Shown here piece after piece: positions 7,159 through 15,550 of a stretch of 27,247 nucleotides of DNA. Below the pieces are notes generated by a model. It ran no database searches. It was given only the letters and a program-made list of their open reading frames with translations, and had not been told where the DNA came from. Source of the stretch: Sphingomonas sp. CCH21-G11 (GTDB lineage: Bacteria > Pseudomonadota > Alphaproteobacteria > Sphingomonadales > Sphingomonadaceae); the NCBI RefSeq assembly GCF_001555965.1, contig NZ_LSHX01000022.1:1-27247 (forward strand), read 5' to 3'. How positions within the stretch are numbered: position 1 is the stretch's first letter; every line of letters starts with the position of its first letter. Position numbers and translations under genes: made by a program.

Positions 7159-8286
7159 TCAGGAACCAAGTGCATTCCACTCCGCCAACACATCCGCATC
7201 CATCTCCGCCCCCGCTCGGACCGCACGCTCCGCCGCCGCGCGCGCCGGATCGAGCTGCGCCAACGCCCACACGGCCGCACCGCGTACGACCGGCGCGGGA
7301 TCGTCGAGCAGCGCCACCGCCACCCCCTGGGATGCCGCATCGCCGCTGTTGCCCAGCGCGATCAGACAGTTGCGCGCCATGCGGTCGCGGCCGATCCGCT
7401 TGATCGGCGACCCGGCGAACACCTGGCGAAAGCCGGCGTCGTCGAGCGCGAGCAGGTCGCCGAGCATGGGCGCGGCAAGCTCGGCACGCGGCGCAAAGGC
7501 GCGGTTGGCGGCGGCGGCGTGCGCGAACTTGTTCCACGGGCACACCGCCAGACAATCGTCGCAGCCATAGATACGATTGCCGATCGCGGCACGAAATTCG
7601 TGGGGAATCGGTCCCTTATGCTCGATGGTTAAATAGGAGATGCAACGTCGCGCATCGAGGCGATAGGAGGCGGGAAACGCATCCGTCGGACAGGCCGCGT
7701 GACAGGCGCTGCACGAGCCGCAGCGGTCGGCGCCCGGCGAGTCGGGCGCAAGATCGAGCGTCGTGTAGATTGCGCCCAGGAACAGCCAGCTGCCATGGTC
7801 GCGGCTGACCAGATTGGTATGCTTGCCCTGCCATCCCAGGCCCGCGGCTTCGGCGAGCGGCTTTTCCATGACGGGCGCGGTGTCGACGAATATCTTGAGC
7901 GGTGCGCCCGCCGTATCCGCCAGCCAGCGGCCCAGCGCCTTGAGCGCGCGCTTGACCACGTCGTGATAGTCCGCGCCCTGGGCATAGACCGAGATCCGGC
8001 CGCGATCCCCCGCCCCCGCCAATGCCAGCGGATCGGTCGCCGGGGCATAGCTCATGCCAAGCGCGATGACCGATCGGACGTCCGGCCATAGGCCCGCGGG
8101 GCTGGAGCGCTGGTCGGCGCGTTCCTCCATCCAGATCATCGACCCGTGACAACCGTCCGTCAGCCAGCGGCGCAGGCGTTCGCCGGCGCGCGGTGCGGCG
8201 TCGGCCGGCGCGATTCCGCACGCGACAAAGCCCAGTTCGGCGGCTTTCGCCCTGATTCGTGCTTCCAGTGGCTTGTGTTCGGACAC
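7159..8286 (-). CDS. queG: Epoxyqueuosine reductase QueG
   Basis: Cobalamin-dependent iron-sulfur enzyme that reduces epoxyqueuosine to queuosine at position 34 of tRNAs with GUN anticodons; cytoplasmic. 375 residues, normal length. [14 protein letters not shown] carries the catalytic Asp135. Two [4Fe-4S] clusters are shown by Cys189/192/195/199 ([12 protein letters not shown]) and Cys242/245/249 with Cys215 ([26 protein letters not shown]). The C-terminal third has the HEAT-like helices of the family ([20 protein letters not shown]). Start is GTG 8286, with GGGGGG shortly upstream; an ATG two bases earlier is in another frame. It is divergent from the ABC gene with 41 bp between starts. Confidence 0.95.
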   Translation of the reverse strand: MSEHKPLEARIRAKAAELGFVACGIAPADAAPRAGERLRRWLTDGCHGSMIWMEERADQRSSPAGLWPDVRSVIALGMSYAPATDPLALAGAGDRGRISVYAQGADYHDVVKRALKALGRWLADTAGAPLKIFVDTAPVMEKPLAEAAGLGWQGKHTNLVSRDHGSWLFLGAIYTTLDLAPDSPGADRCGSCSACHAACPTDAFPASYRLDARRCISYLTIEHKGPIPHEFRAAIGNRIYGCDDCLAVCPWNKFAHAAAANRAFAPRAELAAPMLGDLLALDDAGFRQVFAGSPIKRIGRDRMARNCLIALGNSGDAASQGVAVALLDDPAPVVRGAAVWALAQLDPARAAAERAVRAGAEMDADVLAEWNALGS

Positions 8287-8327
8287 ATCCCCCCGCTACC
8301 ACAGCCTTGGCGTGAAGGGGGAATGGC

Positions 8328-9245
8328 TTGAACGATCATCTTGCGCTCAGCGCATCGGGGCTGGTGAAGCGTTTCGCGGGCCGGCGGGTGGTCGACGGGG
8401 TCGACATCCAGGTGCCGCTCGGCTCCATTTATGGCGTGCTGGGGCCCAACGGCGCGGGCAAGACCACGACGCTGCGCATGCTGCTGGGCATCATCGAGCC
8501 GGACGAGGGGCACCGCACGCTGCTGGGCCATGACAGCCCGCGCGATGCCAGCGACCTGATCGGCTACCTGCCCGAGGAGCGCGGGCTGTATCCCGGCATG
8601 AAGGCCAAGGAGGCGATCGCGTTCATGGGCGCGCTGCGCGGGCTCGACTGGGCCACGGGGCGCAAGCGCGCGGTCGAGCTGATGGAGGGTGCGGGGCTCG
8701 GCCACGCCGTCGACAGCAAGATCCGCAAGCTGTCCAAGGGCATGGCCCAATTCGTCCAGCTGCTGGGGGCGGTGGTGCACCGGCCCCGGTTCCTCGTGCT
8801 CGACGAACCCTTTTCCGGTCTCGATCCCGTCAACCAGGAACGGCTGGAAAAGCTGATCCTTGCCGAGCGCGACCGCGGCGCGACCGTCCTGTTCTCGACG
8901 CATGTCATGGCACATGCCGAACGGCTGTGCGACCGGCTGGCGATCATCGCCGGCGGCAAGCGGCGTTTCGAGGGCACCGTCGCCGAGGCACGCGGCATGT
9001 TGCCGATGCGCGCGCATTATGTGCCCCACCGCCCATCCGACGCGATCGCCGCGCTGCTGCCCGCCGATGCCGAGCGCGAGGGCGAGGGATGGCGCTTCAC
9101 CTTGCCCGACGAGGGAATCGAGGCACCGCTGGTCAAGCTGATCGATGCGGGCTTCGGCATTTCCGGGCTGTCGATCGAACGGCCCGGCCTGCATGAGGCG
9201 TTCGTCCGCATCGTCGGGGCCGAAGCCGCGGGAGACGTGCGATGA
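8328..9245 (+). CDS. ABC-2 type exporter, ATP-binding subunit (NatA-like)
   Basis: A 305-residue cytoplasmic ATPase. Walker A GPNGAGKTT is at residues 39-47, signature LSKGM at 135-139, Walker B FLVLDE at 155-160, followed by PFSGLDP and the H-loop STHVM. The last about 85 residues form the C-terminal extension (DUF4162-like) common in NatA/Ybh-type exporters. All catalytic residues are present. The start is a TTG at 8328 with AAGGGGG 6 bases upstream; no ATG or GTG in frame gives a complete first strand. Its TGA overlaps the ATG of the permease gene (ATGA), so the two subunits are co-translated. Substrate unknown. Confidence 0.9.
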   Translation: MNDHLALSASGLVKRFAGRRVVDGVDIQVPLGSIYGVLGPNGAGKTTTLRMLLGIIEPDEGHRTLLGHDSPRDASDLIGYLPEERGLYPGMKAKEAIAFMGALRGLDWATGRKRAVELMEGAGLGHAVDSKIRKLSKGMAQFVQLLGAVVHRPRFLVLDEPFSGLDPVNQERLEKLILAERDRGATVLFSTHVMAHAERLCDRLAIIAGGKRRFEGTVAEARGMLPMRAHYVPHRPSDAIAALLPADAEREGEGWRFTLPDEGIEAPLVKLIDAGFGISGLSIERPGLHEAFVRIVGAEAAGDVR

Positions 9246-10471
9246 GCAAGTTTCGCCGGCTGGCCCGCCAGACGCTGACCGTCGCGCGGCGCGACTTCGT
9301 CGCCACCGTCTTCACCCCCACCTTCCTGCTCTTTCTGATGGCGCCGCTCATCATGACCGGCTTTGCCGCGATCGGCGGGCTGGGTGCGGCGACGGTCGCC
9401 GATTCGGCCGGCAGCAAATTGCGGCTCGTCGCGATCGTCAGCCCGGCCGACCAAGCCGAGCTACGCGCCGCCGACCGGGCGTTGCGCACGCTGTTCCGCA
9501 CCGACGAGCTGCCGCCCGAGCTGACCTTTGCGACGCCCGCGCGCGATCCGGTCGCCCAGGCAACCGCAATGTTCCGCGCGAAGAACTCCGCCGTCACCGC
9601 GACGATGAGCGGCCCGCTCGCGCGGCCGACGGTGTTCTATAATCCGCCCAGCATCCGCCACGGCCGTTATCTCGCGCGGCTGGCGGACGAAGTGCTGTCC
9701 GCCCGGCGGCTCGGCACGCAGGCCGCGCTGTCGCGGCCGGTGATTCGCGCGGTCGAACGCGACACGCCGTCGCTGGTCGGGCGCAACGGCAGTGCATTCT
9801 TTGCGGTGTTCGGGCTGTTCTTCATCACCCTGCTGCTCGCCGGCCAGGCGGTCGGGACGATGGCGGAGGAGCGGTCGAACAAGGTGATCGAGGTGCTGGC
9901 GGCCGCGGTGCCGCTGGAGAGTGTGTTCCTGGGCAAGCTGATCGGCATGTTCGGCGTGGCGGTGCTCTTTCTGGGCTTCTGGAGCGTGATCGGCGCGAAT
10001 ATCGTCGGTTTCGTCCCGCCCGATGCGGCGCGACGGATCGCCGACCTGACCCCGGCGATCGGCATCGTCCCGTTCGCATTGCTGTTCTTCGGCTATTTCA
10101 CCATGGCCTATATGTTGCTGGGCGCGGTGTTCCTGAGCATCGGGGCGCAGGCGTCGACGCAGCGCGAGATCCAGATGCTGTCGCTGCCGATCACGATTTT
10201 CCAGGTCGCGATGTTCGGACTGTCGGCGGCGGCGGTTTCCAATCCCGACGCGTGGTTCGCCACCCTGGCGGAGGTGTTCCCGTTCAGCTCGCCCTTTGCC
10301 ATGGCCGGCAAGGCAGCGGCGTCGGCGCAATTGTGGCCGCATTTCGCCGCGCTGGCATGGCAGCTGCTGTGGGTGTCGCTGACGATCTGGCTGGGCGCGT
10401 CGCTGTTCCGTCGCGGGGTATTGCAGTCGGCCGGGCCGAAAATCCGCTGGTTCGGAAAGCGGCGCTATTGA
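9242..10471 (+). CDS. ABC-2 type exporter, permease subunit (NatB-like)
   Basis: A 409-residue inner-membrane protein, partner of the preceding ATPase. One membrane segment lies at about residues 20-44, followed by a soluble domain of about 140 residues outside the membrane, then five further segments between about 175 and 400 (e.g. FAVFGLFFITLLLAGQAVG, ALLFFGYFTMAYMLLGAVFL). MAEERSNKVIEVLAAAVP is the characteristic amphipathic segment of NatB/YhaP-type permeases. Start ATG 9242 overlaps the ATPase stop. Two copies of each subunit would form the exporter. NatAB homologues move sodium or drugs, but no substrate can be assigned here; a P450 gene follows 45 bp downstream. Confidence 0.9.
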   Translation: MSKFRRLARQTLTVARRDFVATVFTPTFLLFLMAPLIMTGFAAIGGLGAATVADSAGSKLRLVAIVSPADQAELRAADRALRTLFRTDELPPELTFATPARDPVAQATAMFRAKNSAVTATMSGPLARPTVFYNPPSIRHGRYLARLADEVLSARRLGTQAALSRPVIRAVERDTPSLVGRNGSAFFAVFGLFFITLLLAGQAVGTMAEERSNKVIEVLAAAVPLESVFLGKLIGMFGVAVLFLGFWSVIGANIVGFVPPDAARRIADLTPAIGIVPFALLFFGYFTMAYMLLGAVFLSIGAQASTQREIQMLSLPITIFQVAMFGLSAAAVSNPDAWFATLAEVFPFSSPFAMAGKAAASAQLWPHFAALAWQLLWVSLTIWLGASLFRRGVLQSAGPKIRWFGKRRY

Positions 10472-10516
10472 CATTCGTGTCAGCTAGCCCTTCTCTTCGC
10501 ACAGAGGAGAGGCAGC

Positions 10517-11752
10517 ATGGCAACGATCGCGACCGAGACTGAAGCCGGGACAGCGGCGGACCCGTTCGACGTGACGCGGCCCGAGCTGTATCGCGACGAC
10601 ACCTGGCATGCACCGTTCCGCAAGCTGCGCGCCGATGCGCCCGTCCATTATTGCGCGAACAGCGACTTCGGGCCCTACTGGTCGGTCTCGAACTACAAAT
10701 ATATTGTCGAGGTGGAATCGCTGCCCGACCTTTATTCCTCCGAGGTCGCGGGGATCACCGTCGCCGACCTGCAGGAGGGTGACGTGCGGATGCCGATGTT
10801 CATCGCCATGGATCGGCCCAAGCATACCGGCCAGCGGCGCACGGTGGCCCCGGCCTTCACCCCCAGCGAAATGATTCGCCTCAATCCCAACGTCCGCCAG
10901 CGCACCGCCGAGATCCTCGACGCGCTGCCGGTGGGCGAGACGTTCGACTGGGTCGACAACGTCTCGATCGAGCTGACCACCCAGATGCTGGCGATCCTGT
11001 TCGACTTTCCGTGGGAGGACCGGCGCAAGCTGACCTTCTGGTCCGATTGGGCGGGCGACATCGAAATCGTCAAGGATGCGGAAAAGCGCCAGGAGCGACT
11101 GAAGCACCTGTATGAATGCGCCGCCTATTTCGGCCAGCTGTGGCAATCGAAGATCGGCAAGGATCCGACGCCCGACCTGATTTCGATGATGCTGCATTCC
11201 GACGCGATGGCGGAAATGGAGCCCAACGAGTTTCTGGGCAACCTGATCCTGCTGATCGTCGGCGGCAACGACACGACGCGCAACTCGATGACTGCCTTTG
11301 CCTATGGTCTCGATCAATTCCCCGACGAGCGCGCCAAGCTGGAGGCCGATCCGGCGCTGATCCCCAATGCGGTGCAGGAAATCATCCGCTGGCAGACGCC
11401 GCTCAGCCACATGCGCCGCACCGCGACGCAGGACACGGTGCTGGCAGGGCAACAGATCAAGGCCGGGGACAAGATCGCGCTGTGGTACGTCTCGGCCAAT
11501 CGCGACGAAAGCGTGTTCGACGACGCCGATTCGATCCGCGTCGATCGCCCCAATGCGCGCCGGCATCTGGCGTTCGGGCACGGCATCCATCGCTGCGTCG
11601 GTGCGCGGCTCGCCGAGCTGCAGATCGGCATTTTGATGGAGGAAATGGCCAAGCGCCGGCTGCGCGTCAACGTCGTCGGCGCGCCCGAACGGATCGGTGC
11701 CTGCTTCGTCCACGGCTATCGCAAGCTACCGGTCGAGCTCAGCCGCTACTGA
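10517..11752 (+). CDS. Cytochrome P450, CYP153-like (alkane/fatty-acid terminal hydroxylase family)
   Basis: A 411-residue soluble bacterial P450. The heme ligand is Cys360 in FGHGIHRCVGARLAE; the oxygen-activating I-helix is GGNDTTRNS (residues 249-257); the ExxR motif is EIIR (288-291). Wording such as FRDxTWH-type N-terminus, PVHYC, FGPYWSVSNY, MFIAMDRPKH, IIRWQTPLSHMRRTA and LWYVSANRDE is that of the CYP153 family, which oxidises the terminal carbon of alkanes and related chains using ferredoxin and ferredoxin reductase. The assignment is from remembered family sequences. Neither redox partner is in the window. ATG 10517 has GAGGAGAGG just upstream. It may be transcribed with the exporter genes. 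Confidence 0.88.
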   Translation: MATIATETEAGTAADPFDVTRPELYRDDTWHAPFRKLRADAPVHYCANSDFGPYWSVSNYKYIVEVESLPDLYSSEVAGITVADLQEGDVRMPMFIAMDRPKHTGQRRTVAPAFTPSEMIRLNPNVRQRTAEILDALPVGETFDWVDNVSIELTTQMLAILFDFPWEDRRKLTFWSDWAGDIEIVKDAEKRQERLKHLYECAAYFGQLWQSKIGKDPTPDLISMMLHSDAMAEMEPNEFLGNLILLIVGGNDTTRNSMTAFAYGLDQFPDERAKLEADPALIPNAVQEIIRWQTPLSHMRRTATQDTVLAGQQIKAGDKIALWYVSANRDESVFDDADSIRVDRPNARRHLAFGHGIHRCVGARLAELQIGILMEEMAKRRLRVNVVGAPERIGACFVHGYRKLPVELSRY

Positions 11753-11774
11753 GCCCGATCCGCCAGCGCCAGGG

Positions 11775-12560
11775 TCAGTCGGCGAACACCGGCGCGCGCT
11801 TCTGCATGTTGGCCATCACCGCTTCGACTTGATTGGGTGAGCGCATCAGCCGGCGCTGTTCGTCGCTTTCGGCCTTGAGGATCGCAGGGGCATCGGCATC
11901 CGCGGCCAGATTGGCGAGCCGCTTGGCCGCGCGGATCGCCAGCGGATTGCGCGCCGCAATCGCCCGTGCCAGCGCCATCGCCTCGGCATGCGGATCATCG
12001 GCGATGCGGGTAACGAAACGCATGGCCACGGCTTCCTCCGCGCTGAATTCGCGCGCGGTATAGGTGAGCTCGCGCAGGACATCGTCGGCGACGGTGGTGC
12101 GCCACAGCGCGAAGCCCGCCATGTCGGGCACGATCCCCCATTTCATCTCCATGATCGACAGCCGCGTGCCCGGCGCCGCGATGCGGATATCGGCACCCGA
12201 CAGGATCTGGAACCCGCCGCCGAACGCAAGGCCGTGGACGGCAGCGATCACCGGCACGGCCAGCGTCCGCCACCCCCACGCGACCTGCTGCACGATATTG
12301 GCATCGCCCCAGGGGCGATGATCCAGGTCGATGCCCGAGCCGCCGGTCGCCATGCTGGCCATGTCGAGCCCGGCGCAGAACGCGCGCCCCTCGCCCGACA
12401 GCACCACCGCGCGCACGCCCGCCATCGTCCCCAGCCGGTCGATCGCGTCGCAAATGCCGGTGAACATCGCCGGATCGATCGCGTTCATCTTGTCGGGCCG
12501 GGCCAGCCGCACATCGGCGACGCCGTCCACCAGATCGATCGTCACGCGCTGTTCGCTCAT
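11775..12560 (-). CDS. Crotonase/enoyl-CoA hydratase family protein
   Basis: A 261-residue crotonase-fold protein. The oxyanion-hole motifs are GRAFCAGLDM and HGLAFGGGF. At the first catalytic acid position (Glu of GGGxE in hydratases) there is Gln (GGGFQ). The second acid is present (SIMEMKWG), with an Asp eight residues later (GIVPDMAG), the positions used by dienoyl-CoA isomerases. It is therefore probably not a standard hydratase; isomerase or another acyl-CoA reaction is possible. Of two adjacent ATGs I chose 12560, seven bases after GGGGAG. It follows the cupin-like gene by 38 bp on the same strand and may belong to that transcript. Confidence 0.85.
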   Translation of the reverse strand: MSEQRVTIDLVDGVADVRLARPDKMNAIDPAMFTGICDAIDRLGTMAGVRAVVLSGEGRAFCAGLDMASMATGGSGIDLDHRPWGDANIVQQVAWGWRTLAVPVIAAVHGLAFGGGFQILSGADIRIAAPGTRLSIMEMKWGIVPDMAGFALWRTTVADDVLRELTYTAREFSAEEAVAMRFVTRIADDPHAEAMALARAIAARNPLAIRAAKRLANLAADADAPAILKAESDEQRRLMRSPNQVEAVMANMQKRAPVFAD

Positions 12561-12598
12561 CATCCCGCTCCCCGTGCAGCCGGGCCGACGATGCGTCG

Positions 12599-13504
12599 TC
12601 AACCGTTGCGTTGCAAGGCCCGCGCGATCCATCGTTCGGCGTGGCCGGCGACGCGGGCGTCGGTCGCGCGCGCGCCGGCTTCGGCCCAGGCGAGCGCGTC
12701 CTCACCGCCCGACGCCGCGATCAGCGCGTCGAGCGCGGTCACCCGCATCCGCGCGCATGGATGCGTGCGGAACAGATACGCCGCGATATCGGTGCCGTTG
12801 CCGCCCAGCTGTGCGGCGATCGCAACCAGCGCCTCGGCACTCGTCACGCTCAGATTGGCGGCGACCCGATTGCCGGCGATGTCGAAGCGGTACTGGTCGC
12901 GCCAGGGCTGGCCCGGATCGTGGCGCAGGATGTTGAGCGAGACCGAGAACGCATCCGGAGGTGCCTGAACATGCACGTCGCGGTGCGCGCGATAAAGCAT
13001 CAGCCGCCCCGGTTCGAGCCGGGCACGCTCGACAAAGCGCAGGTGCGCCGGTGCGCCGGGGACGCCCGTGATCCGCGCCGGATCGGCCTCGTAATAATCG
13101 CTCCAATAGCCCGGCCCCAGATAGCCATAGGTCAGGAACGCGAAGTCGTGATCATGGGGAAAGCCATAGAAGAACGCTTCGGGGCCGCTGGCGCGCAGCA
13201 CCGCGTCCTCGGCGGCGGGCCAGAAATTGGCGCGGACCAGGAAGCGGCCATCGGACGGACGAAGTATCATGACCTGGGGACCGTAGCCCGCACCGCGCGG
13301 CACCGCCGCCCGGCCGCGCGCCGACAGCTCGGCAACCGCCAGATCGCCCAGAAAGGTGCGGTTGCGCCCCAGCTGCGCGAGCAAGGGGCCGAGCGAAGCG
13401 AATGCATCGTCGTCGCTGGAGTCGAGGCGCGCGGTCGCCAGCGCGTCGTCCAGCGCCTCCAGGCCGATCGGATCGGCCGCGCCCGGGGCCATAACCAGCG
13501 GCAT
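12599..13504 (-). CDS. Uncharacterised protein with cupin-like His motifs and helical tail
   Basis: 301 residues, not a family I can name. Residues 110-140 read FFYGFPHDHDFAFLTYGYLG then an aromatic/acidic stretch ending YYE. Residues 158-192 read VERARLEPGRLMLYRAHRDV then H..SVSLNI. His117, His119, Glu139 and His174/His178 resemble the two metal-binding motifs of the cupin fold (HxH ... E, and PG ... H), so a metal-dependent dioxygenase or binding protein is plausible (inference). The C-terminal 80 residues (AAYLFRTHPCARMRVTALDALIA type) look like HEAT helices. Its ATG overlaps the stop of the HEAT-like gene in ATGA. No signal peptide: cytoplasmic. Confidence 0.78.
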   Translation of the reverse strand: MPLVMAPGAADPIGLEALDDALATARLDSSDDDAFASLGPLLAQLGRNRTFLGDLAVAELSARGRAAVPRGAGYGPQVMILRPSDGRFLVRANFWPAAEDAVLRASGPEAFFYGFPHDHDFAFLTYGYLGPGYWSDYYEADPARITGVPGAPAHLRFVERARLEPGRLMLYRAHRDVHVQAPPDAFSVSLNILRHDPGQPWRDQYRFDIAGNRVAANLSVTSAEALVAIAAQLGGNGTDIAAYLFRTHPCARMRVTALDALIAASGGEDALAWAEAGARATDARVAGHAERWIARALQRNG

Positions 13505-14412
13505 CAGGCGTGCAGGCGGGCCAGCGTAGCGGCGGCGGCGGCGCGGACATCGGGGTCAGGGTCGTCAGCCGCCACCTCGCCCAGGCGCGTCACCGCGGTC
13601 GCATCACCCAGCATCAGCCATTCGCGCATCGCCTCCCACCGCAGAAACGCGGTCCCGCCTCGGCTGGCGACGTCGAACTGCGCCGCCGCACCACGATGAT
13701 CGAGCGCGCGCAGCAGCCGAAGCAGCATCTGGCTGCGCGCAGCCCCGTCGTCGGCGGTCGCGACGCGGATCAGGCTGCCGTCACCGGCATCATGCTCGTG
13801 AACACTGGCCGCCGCCCCCAAACGCGCGCTGACCGACAGCATCACGATCGGCTGCGGCACCGGCTGCGCCAGGCGTTGCGCCGTGGTTCGACCGTCGGTG
13901 ACGACGACCGAACGATCGGCGGGCAACAGGTCGGGTTCTCGCACGAGGCACGGGACATCGGAGCGAAGCCGCCAGCGTTCGATGCGCACGCCGCCAGCGC
14001 GCAGATAACAGGTCGCCGACCAGCGCCCCGATCGCACCAAGCGCCCCGCGCCCGCTCCGGCGGGCGGTGCGACCCCGTCGGGCAGCACGGTCGCAGTGAT
14101 CGTGGCGGTCGCGCCATCATGGAGCAGCAGCGTCCGGCGCGCGGCGTCGCGGCTCGATCGCACCGGCGGCTCGGCGAGCGGCGTGGCGACGATGATCGCC
14201 AGCCATTGCGCGACCACTGCCTCGAACCAGCCGGGTTCATGCAGCAGCGCCAGCGCCGCCGGCACAAGGTCGGCCAGCGTGCCGGCGGCCTCAATGGGGG
14301 CGATCAGCTGCCGCCATTCAGCGTCCGCCGCCCAGGACGCGGCCCATTCGCGCGAACGCACTGCGCCGTCGCGCCACTGGGTTGCGCTCGGCTCAGTCCG
14401 GGTGGAGCTCAT
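13504..14412 (-). CDS. Uncharacterised HEAT-like protein
   Basis: 302 residues, Ala/Arg-rich, no signal peptide and no membrane segment. The N-terminal 80 residues are helical (WAADAEWRQLI ... LVPAALALLHEPGWFEAVVAQ). The middle (about 85-220) looks beta-rich. The end has FLRWEAMREWLMLGD and DPDPDVRAAAAATLARLHA, a HEAT-repeat pattern. I do not recognise the family. Start ATG 14412 gives a 20-base overlap with the 55-residue gene; a TTG at 14427 is possible but less likely. It overlaps the cupin-like gene by ATGA at its 3' end. The two genes share a helical C-terminal style and may encode partner proteins. Confidence 0.78.
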   Translation of the reverse strand: MSSTRTEPSATQWRDGAVRSREWAASWAADAEWRQLIAPIEAAGTLADLVPAALALLHEPGWFEAVVAQWLAIIVATPLAEPPVRSSRDAARRTLLLHDGATATITATVLPDGVAPPAGAGAGRLVRSGRWSATCYLRAGGVRIERWRLRSDVPCLVREPDLLPADRSVVVTDGRTTAQRLAQPVPQPIVMLSVSARLGAAASVHEHDAGDGSLIRVATADDGAARSQMLLRLLRALDHRGAAAQFDVASRGGTAFLRWEAMREWLMLGDATAVTRLGEVAADDPDPDVRAAAAATLARLHA

Positions 14413-14560
14413 AGACGATCTCGGCAATGCTGATCGTCGATTCGAACACGTCGTCGCCGATCCGTTCGCACGTGCGGATCGCCCCCAGCGTCGCGACGGG
14501 CATCGCCAGGTCGGCGATGTCGCACGCCCGGATGATCCGGCGAGTTCCGGCGTCGGTCAT
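14393..14560 (-). CDS. Small 55-residue protein heading a three-gene module
   Basis: Starts at ATG 14560 with AAGGGGA 8 bases upstream and stops at TGA 14393-14395. It encodes MTDAGTRRIIRACDIADLAM followed by an amphipathic, acidic C-terminal half ending IAEIVYELHPD. Two cysteines (in RACD and RTCE); no signal peptide. It overlaps the HEAT-like gene by 20 bases in a different frame. The good ribosome binding site, the overlap and first place in a tightly packed operon argue that it is real. It could be a small subunit or adaptor; a modified-peptide precursor is a remoter thought with no direct support. No family recognised. Confidence 0.7.
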   Translation of the reverse strand: MTDAGTRRIIRACDIADLAMPVATLGAIRTCERIGDDVFESTISIAEIVYELHPD

Positions 14561-14584
14561 GGCATTTTCCCCTTGGTTTCAGCC

Positions 14585-14607
14585 TGCCGCAGCAGCCGGC
14601 TGCGGCA
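14585..14607. repeat. Perfect 8-bp hairpin in the divergent promoter region
   Basis: TGCCGCAG (14585-14592) / CTGCGGCA (14600-14607), with CAGCCGG between; the internal CAGCCGGCTG is itself a palindrome. It lies 25 bases before the start of the 55-residue gene and could be an operator or a leader hairpin. No T-run follows. Confidence 0.5.
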
Positions 14608-14714
14608 TGCGGGACGCTGCCGTTGCGGCCATCCGACGGCCACAGTCGACTGGTCCGTTTCGGAACGGTGTGCGCGCCGCTTGATCGCAAATGCCCGGCG
14701 CACTAGCAGCCCGG

Positions 14715-15164
14715 ATGATGGAAACGCCGCCGCTCGCAGATCGCCATTTCGACCCCGCCCGGTTCTTTGCCGCGCGTTCGGACGGGCACGGGCGCACGCT
14801 CGGCATCGAATATCGCGCGCACGGCGCCGACTGGTGCGAGCTGGCATTGCCCTATGATCCGCGGCTGATCGGCGATGTCGCGACGGGCGTGATCGCATCG
14901 GGGCCGATCCTGACGCTGATGGACATGGCGACGAGCATCGGTGCGTGGTTGAAGCAGGGCAGGTTCGCGCCGCAGGCGACGATGGACCTGCGCATCGACT
15001 ATCTGCGCGCCGCGCGCCCCGGCCACAGCGTGATCGGACGCGGCGAATGCTATCGGCTGACGCGCTCGATCGCGTTCGTCCGCGGCCAGGCGCATGACGG
15101 CGACAGCGCCGATCCGATCGCGCATGTCGCCGGCACCTTCATGCTGCTGGACATGCCGTCATGA
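14715..15164 (+). CDS. PaaI-family hotdog thioesterase, first of a tandem pair
   Basis: 149 residues, single hotdog domain, cytoplasmic, acting on acyl-CoA thioesters if active. The core helix region reads GDVATGVIASGPILTLMDMA, and the later strands include ATMDLRIDYLRAARPG, a typical PaaI-family substrate-tunnel strand. The usual HGG before the central helix is replaced by ASG, so the active site differs from its neighbour. The start is uncertain: ATG 14715, ATG 14718 and ATG 14691 are all in frame and none has a strong ribosome binding site. Its TGA overlaps the ATG of the second thioesterase (ATGA), suggesting co-translation and perhaps a mixed oligomer. Confidence 0.85.
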   Translation: MMETPPLADRHFDPARFFAARSDGHGRTLGIEYRAHGADWCELALPYDPRLIGDVATGVIASGPILTLMDMATSIGAWLKQGRFAPQATMDLRIDYLRAARPGHSVIGRGECYRLTRSIAFVRGQAHDGDSADPIAHVAGTFMLLDMPS

Positions 15165-15550
15165 AGCTGCCGCCCTATGCCGACCTGCTCGGCCTGACGT
15201 TCGACGCGCCGGTCGCTGCGGACGGCGCGCCCGTGCTCGTCATGCCGTTCACCCGCGACGTGATCGGGCGTCCGGGTTTCCTCCATGGTGGAGCAATTGG
15301 CGGCCTGCTCGAGATGGCGGCGATCGTCGCGCTCTATCACGCGCTCGGCGACGACCCGGCGCGGGTGAAGCCGATCAACGTAACCGTCGATTTCATGCGC
15401 GGCGGCCGCGACAAGCCGACTCGTGCAATCGGTATCGTCACCCGAGTCGGCACCCGAATCGCCAATGTCGAGGCGATCGCGTGGCAGGACGATCGCGACC
15501 GTCCGATCGCATCCGCGCGGATGAACTATCTCATCCAGCGACCGGCCTGA
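15161..15550 (+). CDS. PaaI-family hotdog thioesterase, second of a tandem pair
   Basis: 129 residues, single hotdog domain with the canonical motif GRPGFLHGGAIGGLLEMAA and the strand KPINVTVDFMRGG. HGG before the central helix is the usual PaaI/YbgC-like catalytic signature, so this copy is likely an active acyl-CoA thioesterase; substrate unknown. Start ATG 15161 overlaps the previous stop. Its last 20 bases overlap the end of the convergent CoA-binding gene, so the two stop codons lie inside each other's coding sequence. Confidence 0.9.
   Translation: MKLPPYADLLGLTFDAPVAADGAPVLVMPFTRDVIGRPGFLHGGAIGGLLEMAAIVALYHALGDDPARVKPINVTVDFMRGGRDKPTRAIGIVTRVGTRIANVEAIAWQDDRDRPIASARMNYLIQRPA

Noticed and set aside
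14393..14560. 55-residue protein as a proven RiPP precursor
   Set aside because: No recognisable leader, core or modifying enzyme of a known RiPP class; kept only as a remote possibility.
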